DNA of 64,000 nucleotides from positions 5,456,001-5,520,000 of the forward strand of contig NC_084924.1 of NCBI RefSeq assembly GCF_958298935.1, read 5' to 3'. The position numbers and the translations under genes were made by a program. The DNA comes from Phragmites australis (lineage: Eukaryota > Streptophyta > Magnoliopsida > Poales > Poaceae). The notes under the pieces are model-generated. The model saw only the letters and a program-made list of their open reading frames with translations, did not search any database and was not told where the DNA came from. Of this stretch, positions 11,506 through 22,399 are shown piece after piece (within the stretch, counting starts at the first letter, position 1; every line of letters begins with the position of its first letter).

Positions 11506-11928
11506 AATGTTTCAGACGTTCAAATTTAATGTTTCAGATGTTATAAAAATTTATTGTCGTAGATTTCCGTATGTTGCATCATGTTAATCTATTGCGTATA
11601 GATCTGGATCCGAAAAAATTATTCATTCAAGTTAATTCCTATATATCTCTAATGTTTCAGATGTTCAAATTTAATATTTCAAATGTTATAAAAATTTGTT
11701 ACAGAAGTTCTTCGAGAATGTTGCATTCTAGAATCTCTTATGTATAGATTCGGATCTAAAAAATTATCCATTCGAGTTAATTCCTATATTTCCGTATCTT
11801 CAATATTTCAGATGTTCAAATCGAATATTTAAGATGTATGAATTTTTGTTGTAGAAGTTATTTTCGTATGTTGGATCTCAGAATATAGGAATTAACTCAA
11901 ATGGATAATTTTTCGAGTCCAGATCTGT
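11506..11928. repeat. Degenerate ~145-150-bp tandem array with an inverted final segment
   Basis: AATGTTTCAGACGTTCAAAT-like starts recur at 11506, 11651 and 11802. Shared motifs are ATAAAAATTT.TTG..GAAGTT and CATTC.AGTTAATTCCTATA. The last part (11884-11928, GGAATTAACTCAAATGGATA onward) is the reverse complement of 11600-11645. Similar AT-rich subterminal arrays occur in grass DNA transposons. The flanks (11279-11505 and up to 12060, with ATCCGATATATCGGACGTCC) have no coding content. Family not determined. Confidence 0.6.
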
Positions 11929-13422
11929 GTGCTTTTCTGGTGTATTTTTTTTATATTGTGAACGTTGATTTCAAAAGTTGCAGACGTTAGTCTTTGATGT
12001 TACGACAAACAGTTACAACATCCGATATATCGGACGTCCGGTCGCTAGCTTTGCGGAGGTAAAAAGGGAATATGTCCGACTTAGCAGCTGACACATCATT
12101 GTTCCAAGTGAATCTGCGCCCTTGTAAAGGTAGCTCCATCCGCTTCATCCATCGTTGACAAAAATGTCTGATTTTCAATTTTTGACTATAAGTCGACGTT
12201 TTATTTTTCTAAACTAGCAAGTGGTCCACCCTACATGCTAGTCTCGTTGTAATATTTTATCATGATAACTTTTGATTAAAAAATACCCTCTTTAGTTTTT
12301 TACGAGGTTATTATCATTTAGTTACAAAACATATAAAATTAGAATAAGAGATAAAAAATTATGTTAGTAGAAGAGAAAATTATACATGTATTAGCTTGAT
12401 TCATATACATTTTGATTAACTGTTAAAATCATGCGTGAGGTGTACTTAACCTAATCAAAATAAGAATATATTTGCCTTGCTTGCTACCTGCTTGATGCGA
12501 CGAATTTGAGTTATACGTTGTTTTTTAATCTATTATCTTAGTAAGAATTTTGATTTTTTATTATAAATTTTAACTATTGATTAATTATATATTACACGAA
12601 CTCTTTATTTTGGTATTTGCTTTTTTCTAAGACTATATTTGATATGAATCCTTCTTTTTTTCTATTATAACCTCAATTTTAATTGTTATTTATTTTATTT
12701 GGACTTTTTTATTTAGATACTTTGCTTTCCAAACCAGATGGAAATCAAACACCTAATTTCCATATTTTTTTAATTCCGACTATGCTAATTTCCATAATTT
12801 TTAATTTCAACTTTATCTATTTATTAATTGTATTTGGTAAAGATTTTATTTTAATCTAACCATTAGATGTTCATAACAATAAGTGGTTTAGATTTTTTTT
12901 AATATTATAATTTTGTGATCTTAAAAACGAACATGATGACTTCTTTTAATAGTCAAATAGTAATATAGTAATAGATTATGCCAAGAGCTCTGTCGTTCAT
13001 TACACATCCTTAAATTGATTTTGATTATTTGTTTCTTCTAGAATAATGGCAGTAGCTTTGTTGTTCCGGTTCATTTGAGAAGGTGTCACCACCTTCAAGC
13101 CCGAGAGGCCTGGTGTTCCATATCACACTTCTTAGCTTCTCTTCGAGTAGTTCTAGATCAATACTTAATTTATCTTTTTAATTCAATTAGATAAGGGTAA
13201 AACTTTAATTTATTTTTAAGTTTTACATCGATCAATAACTAAAAAATACAAAACTCACGTCCCACTAAGCTCGCTGAAAGTTGATGCAGACTCCTAAACA
13301 TCAGATTGCTCCCTTGCCAGCATCAGGTGCCTTTTACTTATTGCAAAGAGAGCGCGTGCGTCACTTCATCTAAATAGTACAGCTTCTAGAAGACTATAAC
13401 GCATGAGCTATCATGCACTTCC
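11929..13422. other. AT-rich intergenic DNA with a dispersed repeat
   Basis: There is no coding signal. The segment at about 12285-12395 (ACATATAAAATTAGA, GAGAAAATTAT) recurs in inverted orientation at about 40790-40905. The last 250 bases are the promoter region of the intact P450. Confidence 0.5.
12285..12395 (-). repeat. Dispersed AT-rich repeat, copy 1
   Basis: It matches the reverse complement of about 40790-40905 over roughly 110 bp. Shared blocks are CATTTAGTTA, ACATATAAAATTAGA and GAGAAAATTAT. It is likely an old MITE family. Confidence 0.6.
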
Positions 13423-13546
13423 GCTTACGTCAGTTGTTGCGTAAGCAACGTAGATGCCAAATTTTGTACTGAGCCCCATCACACACACAGATATATCCCA
13501 CAGCACGCACAAGTCCTGAGAAAGCTGACTCCCAACTCCGATCAAC
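13342..13546 (+). promoter_or_regulatory. Promoter of the intact P450 with as-1-like palindrome
   Basis: GCTTACG at 13423-13429 and CGTAAGC at 13440-13446 form a perfect 7-bp inverted repeat around a 10-bp spacer that contains CGTCA, the complement of the TGACG core bound by TGA-type bZIP factors. A TATA-like GATATATCCC lies near 13488 and the start codon is at 13547. The upper part (TATTGCAAAGAGAGCGCGTG through GCTTCTAGAAGAC) reappears without a gene at about 18455-18520. Confidence 0.55.
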
Positions 13547-15851
13547 ATGGAGCCGGCCTATGTCGCCGTCCTCTCTTTCCTCTTCCTCTTCTCAATCCAC
13601 TGCCTCCTCGGCCGGCGCAGCAGCAAGATCAATGGCAAGAACAAGGGAATACAGCGGCTGCCACCGAGCCCTCCGGCCATCCCGGTCCTCGGCCACCTCC
13701 ACCTCCTCGGGAAGCCGATCCACGCAGCGCTCGCGCGCCTCGCCGCGCGCTACGGGCCGGTGGTCTCCCTCCGCCTAGGCTCGCGCGACGCCGTTGTCGT
13801 GTCCTCGGCGGAGTGCGCGAGGGAGTGCTTCACCGAGCACGACGTGTGCTTCGCGAACCGCCCGCGCTTCCCCTCGCTGCTGCTCGTGTCCTTCGACGGC
13901 GCCACGCTCCCGATGTGCGGCTACGGCCCGTACTGGCGCAACCTCCGCCGCGTCGCCACGGTGCAGCTCCTGTCCGCACACCGCGTGAGCTGTATGCTCC
14001 CCACCATCTCCGCCGAGGTGCGCGCGATGGTGCGGAGGATGTACCGCGCCGCCGCAGCCGCCCCCGGGGGCGCCGCGAGGGTCGAGCTGAAGCGGAGGCT
14101 GTTCGAACTCTCCCTCAGCGCCCTGATGGAGACCATTGCGCAGACGAAGACGTCCCGCGCCGAGGCGGACGCCGACACGGACATGTCACCGGAGTCCCAG
14201 GAGTTCAAGAAGGCGCTGGACGAGTTCATTCCGCTTATCGGCGCGGCCAATGTGTGGGACTACCTGCCGGTGCTACGGTGGTTCGACGTGTTCGGCATGA
14301 GAAAGAAGATCGTGGCCGCGGTGAGCAAGAGGGACGCGTTCCTGCGACGGCTTATTGACGCGGAGCGCCGGAGGCTGGACGTCGACGGCGGGGAAGGCGA
14401 GAATAAGAGCATGATTGCCGTGCTGCTCTCTATGCAGAAGTCAGAGCCGGAGGTATACACAGATACCACAATCATGGCTCTGTGCTCGGTGAGTGCTTCT
14501 TCTTGTTCTTCTTGCACTTTTCACTTGTCAATGTCTCTCTTATTGCTACAGTTTCAGTAATCACGATGGTTGTTTGATTGATCGATTGGTGCTGGGTCAA
14601 ATTTCCTCATGTCGAGAGAGATAAGCGTTGACATAAAGTAGCCATTCAGATCGTAGAACGGCACATGTTTCTCTAAAATCGGCAACCACTAGTAGAGCTG
14701 CTTTTCTCACCTCTAGTGCATATATAAACTACATGGTTGGGAGAGTACGGCATGTCATGTCAATGAGAACGTTGCCGTAATGCTGATGTGCAACAAAAGA
14801 TAGATGGGCTTTCCAAACAGACGTGTTTGTTTTTAGTCAATGGAAAAAACAGCCTTTTTGCATGTATTATGCATACAATCTGCTATATTATTACATCATC
14901 TTAGATTATAGCTGAAAGTTGAAACCGTCACCCATTCTTGATAAAGATCACCAACTCGGTACACCAGCAAAAAAATCTTGATAAAGATCACATAAATATA
15001 AATTATCCATCACATAGTCTAGTGCTAAACCGTCACTCATTCTTATTAAAAAATTCTATAGCTACCCGCTCTAATACCTGGCACATCATGTTTATTACGT
15101 GTTTGTTGGTGTTGAATTTTCTTAAATCACGATAGACATATCTCGCTTTCATTGCCATGCCTGTCATCATCATCCACAGTTACAAGTGACAGCAATGGCG
15201 ATCACTGAACTACCCCTCTGTCTCGCTAATTTGCAGAGCATGTTCACTGGGGGATCGGAGACCACGGCGACGACGGCCGAATGGGCGATGTCTCTGCTGC
15301 TAAACCACCCGGAGGTCCTGAAGAGAGCGCAGGCGGAGATGGACGCATCCGTGGGGAACTCCCGCCTGGTCGGCCCCGACGACGTGCCGCGCCTCGGCTA
15401 CCTCCAGTGCATCCTCAGCGAGACCCTCCGCCTGTACCCGGCCGTCCCGACGCTGGTCCCGCACGAGTCCACCGCGGACTGCACGGTCGGTGGCCACCAC
15501 GTGCCGAGCGGCACGATGCTGCTCGTCAACGCGTACGCCATCCACAGGGCCCCCGCGGCGTGGGCGGACCCGGCCGCGTTCAGGCCGGAGCGGTTCGAGG
15601 ACGGCAGCGCCGAAGGGCGGCTCTTGATGCCGTTCGGGATGGGGCGGCGCAAGTGTCCCGGGGAGACGCTCGCGCTGCGGACGCTGGGGCTGGTCCTGGG
15701 GACGTTGATCCAGTGCTTCGACTGGGACACCGTCGGCGGCGCCAAGGTCAACATGACTGAAGGGGGTGGGATCACCCTCCCCAAGGCCGTTCCTCTAGAG
15801 GCCATGTGCAAGCCGCGCCAAGCTATGCTTGATGTCCTTCAGGGGCTGTGA
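13547..15851 (+). CDS. Cytochrome P450, CYP81A-type, intact (518 aa, two exons)
   Basis: Exon 1 is 13547-14488 and exon 2 is 15237-15851, joined in phase 0 across a GT-AG intron of 748 bp. The protein starts MEPAYVAVLSFLFLF, an ER membrane anchor, then the hinge LPPSPPAIPVLGHLHLL. It has the I-helix GGSETT (about 319-324), the K-helix ETLR (376-379), PERF (431-434) and the haem loop FGMGRRKCPG (447-456, Cys 454). The length is normal for plant CYP81. CYP81A members of grasses are ER mono-oxygenases that hydroxylate or demethylate several classes of herbicide; the natural substrate is often unknown. The subfamily call is by recalled similarity. All key residues are present and no frame break was seen. 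It is the only complete P450 among the five copies here. Confidence 0.95.
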
Positions 15852-16423
15852 TCTAGCGCCTTTTGGCCATCAAGTTAAGTTACTCTGCATGAACGGGCCA
15901 GGTGAAAGCTTGATAAGATATTGACTTGTTGTTAAGGTTGCAGGCTATGTGGAATAAGCAACCTTCTTTTTTTAATAAGCATTTTAGTACCTACACTTCT
16001 AGTGCACGGTCAGACTCTATTCTGCAAAGCTGGGCATTCACTACATGTTCCTAAAGTAGCCTTCTCACGTTTTAGGAACTTACCCACAAAATAAATAAAG
16101 AGATACAGCAATGTCTTCTCCAGAGTTTCGAAAAATGACAACTTGTTTCTAAAAATATGCAGGTGTAATCTGGTCTCACCCGAGCCTGGACCAACATATT
16201 TTTATTTGAGCCTAAAGCATACATCCTAAGCGAGCCTGATGTATGTCCAGTCGAATAAGCATTTTATGTCTCTTTCGGCTTCGGCCTAAACAGCAATATG
16301 TGACCTAAGAATAATTAGGCGTCTTGGGCCTCTATTTGGCGGCCCACCTAGAAACGGAGCGCGTGATCCGTCTCCCGTGTTTTCCCTTCCAACACGTGTC
16401 CTCCTCTTCGTTGAGTCTTGACG
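15852..16423. other. 3' flank of the P450, no gene seen
   Basis: It holds 3'-UTR-like sequence after TGA at 15849. A poorly defined repeat with the words GAGCCTGGACC and GAGCCTGATGTATGTCC follows. Confidence 0.4.
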
Positions 16424-16460
16424 CAGGGGCAGCGCCAAGAATCCAACATAGGGGACAGCT
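16424..16460. mobile_element. Possible hAT terminal end
   Basis: GCAGGGGCAGCGCCAAGAAT resembles the CAGGGGCGGAGCCAG-type ends I recall for grass hAT elements. It lies outside a hAT transposase relic (16868-17240), as expected for one terminus. The matching end was not found nearby. Confidence 0.35.
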
Positions 16461-16668
16461 CGTCAGTATCGACAATAATTATTAGATAAAAAGTATGATA
16501 TGATAGTATATATGAATATATACTAATTTAACTGGAGTATAGATAATAAATATACTAACACATGTTTTGTGACACAAAAGAAAGCCAATTGTTTTGTCTA
16601 TTAATTAGCTCCAACATACGACAATAAAACAAAGTAGCTCACATAGATTAATAAAAATTTGATCCGAC

Positions 16669-16775
16669 TAGTATACATAGATACCGGTCGACTAGTATAC
16701 ACAGATACTATTAATAAAATTTTGATCCGACTAGTATACACAGATACCAGTTGACTAGTATACACAGATACTAAT
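16669..16775. repeat. Short tandem repeats GACTAGTATACACAGATAC
   Basis: Four near-identical 19-bp units lie within two larger ~60-bp units that also share [20 protein letters not shown] sequence. A fifth weak match (TATACACAAATACCA) follows near 16810. They lie between the putative hAT end and its transposase relic, where subterminal repeats are expected. Confidence 0.75.
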
Positions 16776-16867
16776 AAAAATTTAATCATTCACATGACGA
16801 GCCAGAGGTATACACAAATACCACAGAATTTGGTTCTTTGTTGATAGTATCAACATTCACATGATAA

Positions 16868-17240
16868 TTATAATTCTTATTAATTTGAATTTACCTCTAC
16901 GAGAACCGACTAGATCATAAGAGTTAACACTATCAACAAAGTTGATCCTAATTGTCAATTCCTTTTCAATATAAACTACTATATAACTTTGCAGAAAATC
17001 ATCACCTATTTTATTCCGGAGATGAGTCCTCACTTATTTCATAACTAAAAATGCTCTCTTGGTGGTCACAGTTGAGACTGGAAGAGTTGTAACTAACTCT
17101 AACAACCTGTCAACATATATGCCAAGAATTTCCTTTTGGACTTCATGTGAAGTGTACTTTATATTTTTTTTAGCATTTTTAAAACAATTTGGTCCACCTC
17201 TTACTATAAGAGGCCAAGAGTTTGAGCATTTCAAGAAAAT
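16868..17240 (-). pseudogene. hAT transposase C-terminal (dimerisation) relic
   Basis: Minus-strand translation gives LLELVTTLPVSTVTTKRAF, then a stop, then RTHLRNKIGDDFLQSYIVVY and IEKELTIRINFVDSV. These are consecutive motifs of the hAT-family dimerisation domain of TTF-type zinc-finger transposases. No catalytic core or zinc finger was found. A minus-strand ORF at 17471-17692 may be a scrambled upstream part. Confidence 0.75.
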
Positions 17241-18129
17241 TACCCTGATGGGATGGAATCTGGATATTCATCATGGCCCTCTAAATGAACATGCCCGAAA
17301 TGTTAACCACCTAATGATATAAAAAAATGCATAATTGTTATATAGTAAAATATGTATTATTCTAATTACAATAATAGAAATGAAAATAAATTCTTATTAC
17401 TTATTGGAATTAATTATAATTGTAAGTCTAATTATCGCATCTGCCATAATTTTCTCATTTTGTTTAACCATCACCTTGTCAATATGAGGAGTACTATTTT
17501 TGAGATTATTGAAACAATAAACTGAATAGTTGTGGGCTGGGGCATCATCTTAGCCCATATGATATAGAAAAACACACTTATCTTCATCATTAACCTTCTT
17601 CCAACTTTTAAATCCTGTGTCTCTGAGCGCATCCGAGCCCTATTTCCCAATTGGCTTTCTTTTTTTTGGAAAATAGAAAGCAAGGTAGGCAATATGCACT
17701 ATCAATGTGAGGTGAGTACTCTAGCACCAAAAAATTGCAAACCAATTGCTATTCAATTGACAACTATACTTTCACGGCTTATTAAATGGGTACTTTATCA
17801 AGATTGGTTGATATGAGCCATCGAATACATGATTAGTACATGGATTTGTGGTAAACTTGTGACTTCCTTCTTTCAAACTTGAAAAACCCTTTGAACAGTT
17901 CTATCTCACACTCCAACAACAAGGAACATGGTCTTTTGTGTTTAAATGTGATGAACTTATGGTTTATGTCAATCAATTATCTTGTGGTTTTATACCTTAT
18001 ATGTGACTTGTGGTTATATTATCATATGAATGTTGTGTTTGTGATGAATGTGTGTGTGTTTGTTGCTTGTTTCAAAGTACAAGGCTAGCAATTCTTTAGG
18101 CTAGCTTGAATTGTAAAATTTTGTGAAGC
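17241..18129. other. AT-rich transposon debris, no clear gene
   Basis: It probably belongs to the decayed hAT element or its neighbours. No motif is recognised. Confidence 0.35.
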
Positions 18130-18370
18130 CTACCGTTCATTTTCACGGTTGGTTTTCTCTTTGAACCAACTATAAAAATAAATAGCAGAGCATTTGATTC
18201 AAGTAGAAAACCAATTGTGGTAATAGAATTTCATAGTTGGTTGTGTACTAGAACCGAGTGTGATAAATAAGTAGAACCAACTATGATATTATAGTTGCTT
18301 GAGTGCAGTCGGTTTAGAAACCGACTGTATAAGACGTTTTGAACCGACTGCACCTGGCTTATATGTATTA
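18130..18370. repeat. CACTA-like subterminal repeats
   Basis: Several dispersed direct and inverted copies of a short motif occur: GGTTGGTTTTC, GAACCAACTATA, GGTTGGTTGT, AGTCGGTTTAGAAACCGACT. The last is a near-perfect palindrome. Such arrays resemble subterminal regions of grass CACTA elements. I found no CACTA terminus or transposase. Confidence 0.45.
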
Positions 18371-18454
18371 GTGATATTGGTTACTATGTTCTAGCAGACA
18401 ACTCCATTGCCTATCCTCTCGAGTTCATTCCTTCCGGAGAGAACGTTCCTTAAT

Positions 18455-18530
18455 ATTGCAAAGAACACGTATGCGTCACTTCATCATCTACAAAGTAACA
18501 TCGCTTCTAGAAGACAATCGTATACTATTA
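18455..18530 (+). pseudogene. Orphan copy of the P450 promoter
   Basis: TATTGCAAAGAACACGTATG CGTCACTTCATC...GCTTCTAGAAGACAA closely matches the upstream region of the intact P450 at about 13350-13400. No P450 exon follows it. It is probably the stump of a duplicated P450 whose coding part was lost. Confidence 0.65.
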
Positions 18531-18540
18531 CATGAATTAA

Positions 18541-19995
18541 GTCGGACTCAGCTGACTTAGATGTGAATATATATCTAGATCACCTAAGTTCGTATCCTGA
18601 GTGACAGTTAAAAAAATAGATATGTGCATCCTTAGATATTTTATTAATTTGTACTTCCATTATAAAAAAAACGTACACGATTGCACTTGTAGTCCGTCAG
18701 TGATTGCATATGGACAAACTAAATGGCAAATTAATACGTAGCCCCATTACATGTATATCACAGGCTCACAGCACAAATCATTGGAAAAATTCTCTGGCTG
18801 CACAACACCAGCCCTGCAGCACCAGCCCTAATTGAGGCCACATGTGCGCATCATCTCAAAGCACCGGATGAAGCCAGGCGCATGTCGAGCGATCCAACGA
18901 GCTGGAAATTCCACCTTGTCGAGCCAGCATCTTCAACCTCGCGCCAAGCCTCCCTGATCCTGCAAGTCACCTCCCTAATCCCGCAGTCACCGCCGACCTC
19001 CATCCCCACGCCCCACTCCATGTACGCACTTCATCCTCCGCGAAGAATGGCCAGCACAACATCCGCACCCCACCGCTCAGGCTCTCCGTCGTCGAGTTCA
19101 TCAAGGAACATCAACCCTCATCGATCGCTGTGCGCTGTAGCCGTGCTTCGCGAGGAGGCAGCGTCGTCTCCAGGAACTCGGGAGGCAGCACGCCGATCCG
19201 GCAACTGCCTTCGATAATGTCCTAGCTTGCAATAGATATGGTCTAAACAAGTCACAGACACACCACTTCAAAATACGACTACAAAAGGCCGAAATATGCA
19301 TCAAAGAAAAACAGCAAACCACAATAATATATTCTGGTCACTAAAAAAAACAAACCATCAACATAGTCTCCTTACAGCTCAAACAATAACATCCATTTCA
19401 GGTCTACCGATAGTAGCATCAACAATTGCATATGGCATCATTCTCCAGGTCTCAATCAAGGAACATTCAATTCTTTCAGTAGAGCAAGGCATCGTCCATT
19501 CAGGAGGTGAAGGACTAGCAGTAGAATATGGACCCCTTTAGCTCATCCTTTTTTTCGCTGGAAGTGGCTTCGGACCAGCAGCAGGAGCAGCTGCACCACC
19601 GGAGGTCGTTGTTGTCGCCCTGCCGGAACCTTGGGTGGTGTAGAAGCTAGCACGGCATGCGAGCTTGTGGGCGTAGTATGCAGGAGCAGCTGCCGTTTCA
19701 AACCGTAGCATGACATCTCAATTTTGCCATCAAATATAACTACACAACCTCATCTTGGACAGGGCGTCGGCCGCTCGGCAGGAGACTGGCCGCAGGACCG
19801 TGGTGGCGGCGGGAGGCGCGCGCAGACCCTGTCCTCGGCGTCGATGATGAGGGGGAGGAAGAGGAGTAGAAGGTAGAAAATAGGGTAGCTGTTGAAGATG
19901 AAAAAAATAAGGGATGCTGTAATAGTGATAGGGGATGCTGTAATAGTATTTTTGAGGATGAAAATTTGAGGTAGTTGTTGGAGATAGTCTTACAA
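18541..19995. other. Unassigned region, partly GC-rich, ending in a Harbinger-type MITE end
   Basis: The plus-strand frame at 18882-19217 is open (111 aa, Ser/Pro-rich) but resembles nothing I know. The last ~130 bp (GGGATGCTGTAATAGTATTT through GTTGTTGGAGATAGTC and TTA at about 19991) match the right ends of the Harbinger element at 62.1 kb and the MITE at 54.8 kb. The corresponding left end was not located. Confidence 0.4.
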
Positions 19996-21974
19996 TATAT
20001 GGGTTTAGCTGATTATATTGGAATAATTTTTAATAAATCTTATAGACCCAACATGTAAAAGTAGAATGTAATTTTTAATCTTACATTATTAGTATAGGTG
20101 GAGAAATACCAAATTAAAAGGAGTCGTCTCCTTCACCCCTTAGCTCATAAGAACTAGAAGAGAACATGCACACACTTGCTCGTCTCGTCGGGGCTAGGAT
20201 GATGGGTCTGGATGCATGGCATCTACGTGAATGGTCAAAATAGGGCACGGTTATATGAAAATCACGTCAGTTAAGAGTTCGATTATAGCACGTCTCAACA
20301 CACGATTCTCTCTGTATATAACTATCGTCCGCCACCACAAAGAAATTTTCACAAGTTGAGGTTTTGCTTCTTCCTCTATTCTATGTTGTGTCACCATAAG
20401 TAAACTACTCCATCATGTTGTGTCGCGCGTGCACCAGCAATCGGGAGAGTAGGTCTCCAAAACCTATCGTCCTTGAGATGCTACTTCGGGGGATAACGAA
20501 TAAGATTTTTGAGAAGCGTTCGATGTGACTGCTCATGATCAACTTCATCTATATCTTCATCGTTATCATCTACTACATCATCATCATCATAAGAGCCTCT
20601 ACATCTCTAGTTGTTGATCAATACATGCACTTGACTCCATAATTATATCTGTTATTATTGTCATCAAGTATACTAAGAGATGTATATGTAGTCATGTTAG
20701 ATACATATCTAGAATATACTCTGTTATATAATTAGGCTAATTTATCGGTTCATATTCATGATTTATTTTAGGATTAAACTAAACCTAAAAAAATGCCCTC
20801 TTATCCAACTCGCAAAACGTATAAAAAATGAAACAACAAATAATTTGGTCCTTAAAGTTTCTTCCAAACTTAGGTTGGTCCCTCGACACACATCCTTAAA
20901 CGTTTCCTTTATTTTTATATCAGCCCTTGTGCCAACTTTCAAAGCTTTGAATAATGTCCATTTCTCCTGTCAGGGAAAAAAAGAAAAGAAATGCCTCTTT
21001 GAAAACCAACGGTTCAAGCCAAACAGCATTAATCGTGCCCTTGTCATGAAATGGCTATATGTCTAGACTTTAGCTCCACTTGTGCCCTAGCCATCCTTTT
21101 TTTTTTCCACTTTCTTTGACTAACAATTTGAAGTATAAAACACGTAAAAGAAAGAAAGGGAAGAACAGATAATTTTCTCCTCACGGTTCCTACGAGGCTC
21201 AGGTTAGTCCTTGACATCTCAAATTATCCGCACAAGTCCTTAAACTTTCTCCTTTGTTTTTAAATTAGTCCCTGCGCCAACTCGAGCGCCACATGTATGC
21301 GCGCGGTGACTATAGCTCCTATCAATAGAGCAATGCATTCGGGCAAAAGAAACATTTTTGCCCAGACATTTCTGCATCGAGCCGATCCATTCCTATGCTT
21401 TGTTCAGCATGGCGTCGAGGAGTCCCAGCGAGCGATTAGGGAGTCGGATGGCTAGAGGAGCAGAGAACTAGAGTAAAAAAACATATATGTCCTACCTCGG
21501 TGCTAACTCATAATCGCATGCATGCATGATGAGCTTTCCCTAATTCTAATGTTGTCATTGTAGTATATGATAGCATTTTAAGATAAAACAATCGATTTGA
21601 TTATCTAAGGTAATAACACGGTTTACAATACCTCAAACAACTGCATTACTGATTGTTTACAGAACATCAACCCACACACAAGGCCGCTCAAAGCTTGTGC
21701 AAGACTGCAAGGGCACACACACCCGTTTGCTATTACGTTGCGAAAGGAGCCATAGATGGTAGACCGGAAAAATATATGGTGCTCCCGGCCCAAGCCTTGG
21801 AACGTCATGCATATAGCCATGAAAATGTATGAAAAAGTTTGTAATGTTGAGTAAGCTATCGTCCAGCATTCCACTAAATTTCGACTGAAAGACCACTTTT
21901 AAAGGACAAACAAAAACAGAGAAATTCTTAGTTTTGATATTGTCTCAGTACCAGTCATGCATAGAGGTAGGAAA
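19996..21974. other. Intergenic repeats, no gene seen
   Basis: Two related ~100-bp segments lie near 20845-20940 and 21173-21290. Both run GGTTGGTCC or GGTTAGTCC, CTTAAACnTTTC, TTTTTAnATnAG, TGCCAACT. They look like copies of one dispersed grass repeat. A CATCATCATCATCAT microsatellite lies near 20575. Confidence 0.45.
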
Positions 21975-22310
21975 CTAGTGCAAGTATAGTGATTGAGCCT
22001 GATCAAACCATTATAGCCATGCAGCTTGTCTACGCAACACGTGAATAATTCTTACACAACATAATCTATACATTAGAATCGTAGATAATGCATAACGAAA
22101 GAAAGCTTGGGTGCTCATGTTCCTGCATGGCTGCATTACTATCTATCACCGTAGTTTAAGTCAATATAGATTTTTCAACTATATATTCAGTATTATTGTT
22201 AATTGAAGGAAAGTGGGGGAAGAAAAGGAGGGCCGGGGCAGGAGACAAAGTCCAAACATGCTCAAAATAGAATGGTGACTTTAGGGTATGTTCAGCAGTT
22301 CAGCGTGTTT
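21975..22310. repeat. Duplicated P450-flank block, copy 1
   Basis: TGATCAAACCATTATAGCCA (about 22000) matches 32405-32425. AAGAAAGCTTGGGTGCTCAT through CACCGTAGTTT (about 22100-22160) matches 37580-37655, and GGTGACTTTAGGGTATnTTC (about 22275) matches 37835-37855. So this block is an old copy of the region downstream of the second P450, where a MULE now separates the two halves. Confidence 0.7.
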
Positions 22311-22399
22311 GATAGCAGCCTCACACGGGCGGACCAAGAGGGTAGTTCAGGCGGACTTAGGACTATCCTGGGATCTATCCTATTTTTGTGCAAGTATGT

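Noticed and set aside
13813..14358. 181-aa second-frame ORF inside P450 exon 1
   Set aside because: A shadow of GC-rich codon bias in the real P450 frame. The same applies to 15281-15760, 31318-31776 and 42878-43348.
20560..20600. CATCATCATCAT tract as a regulatory element
   Set aside because: A simple microsatellite without other support.
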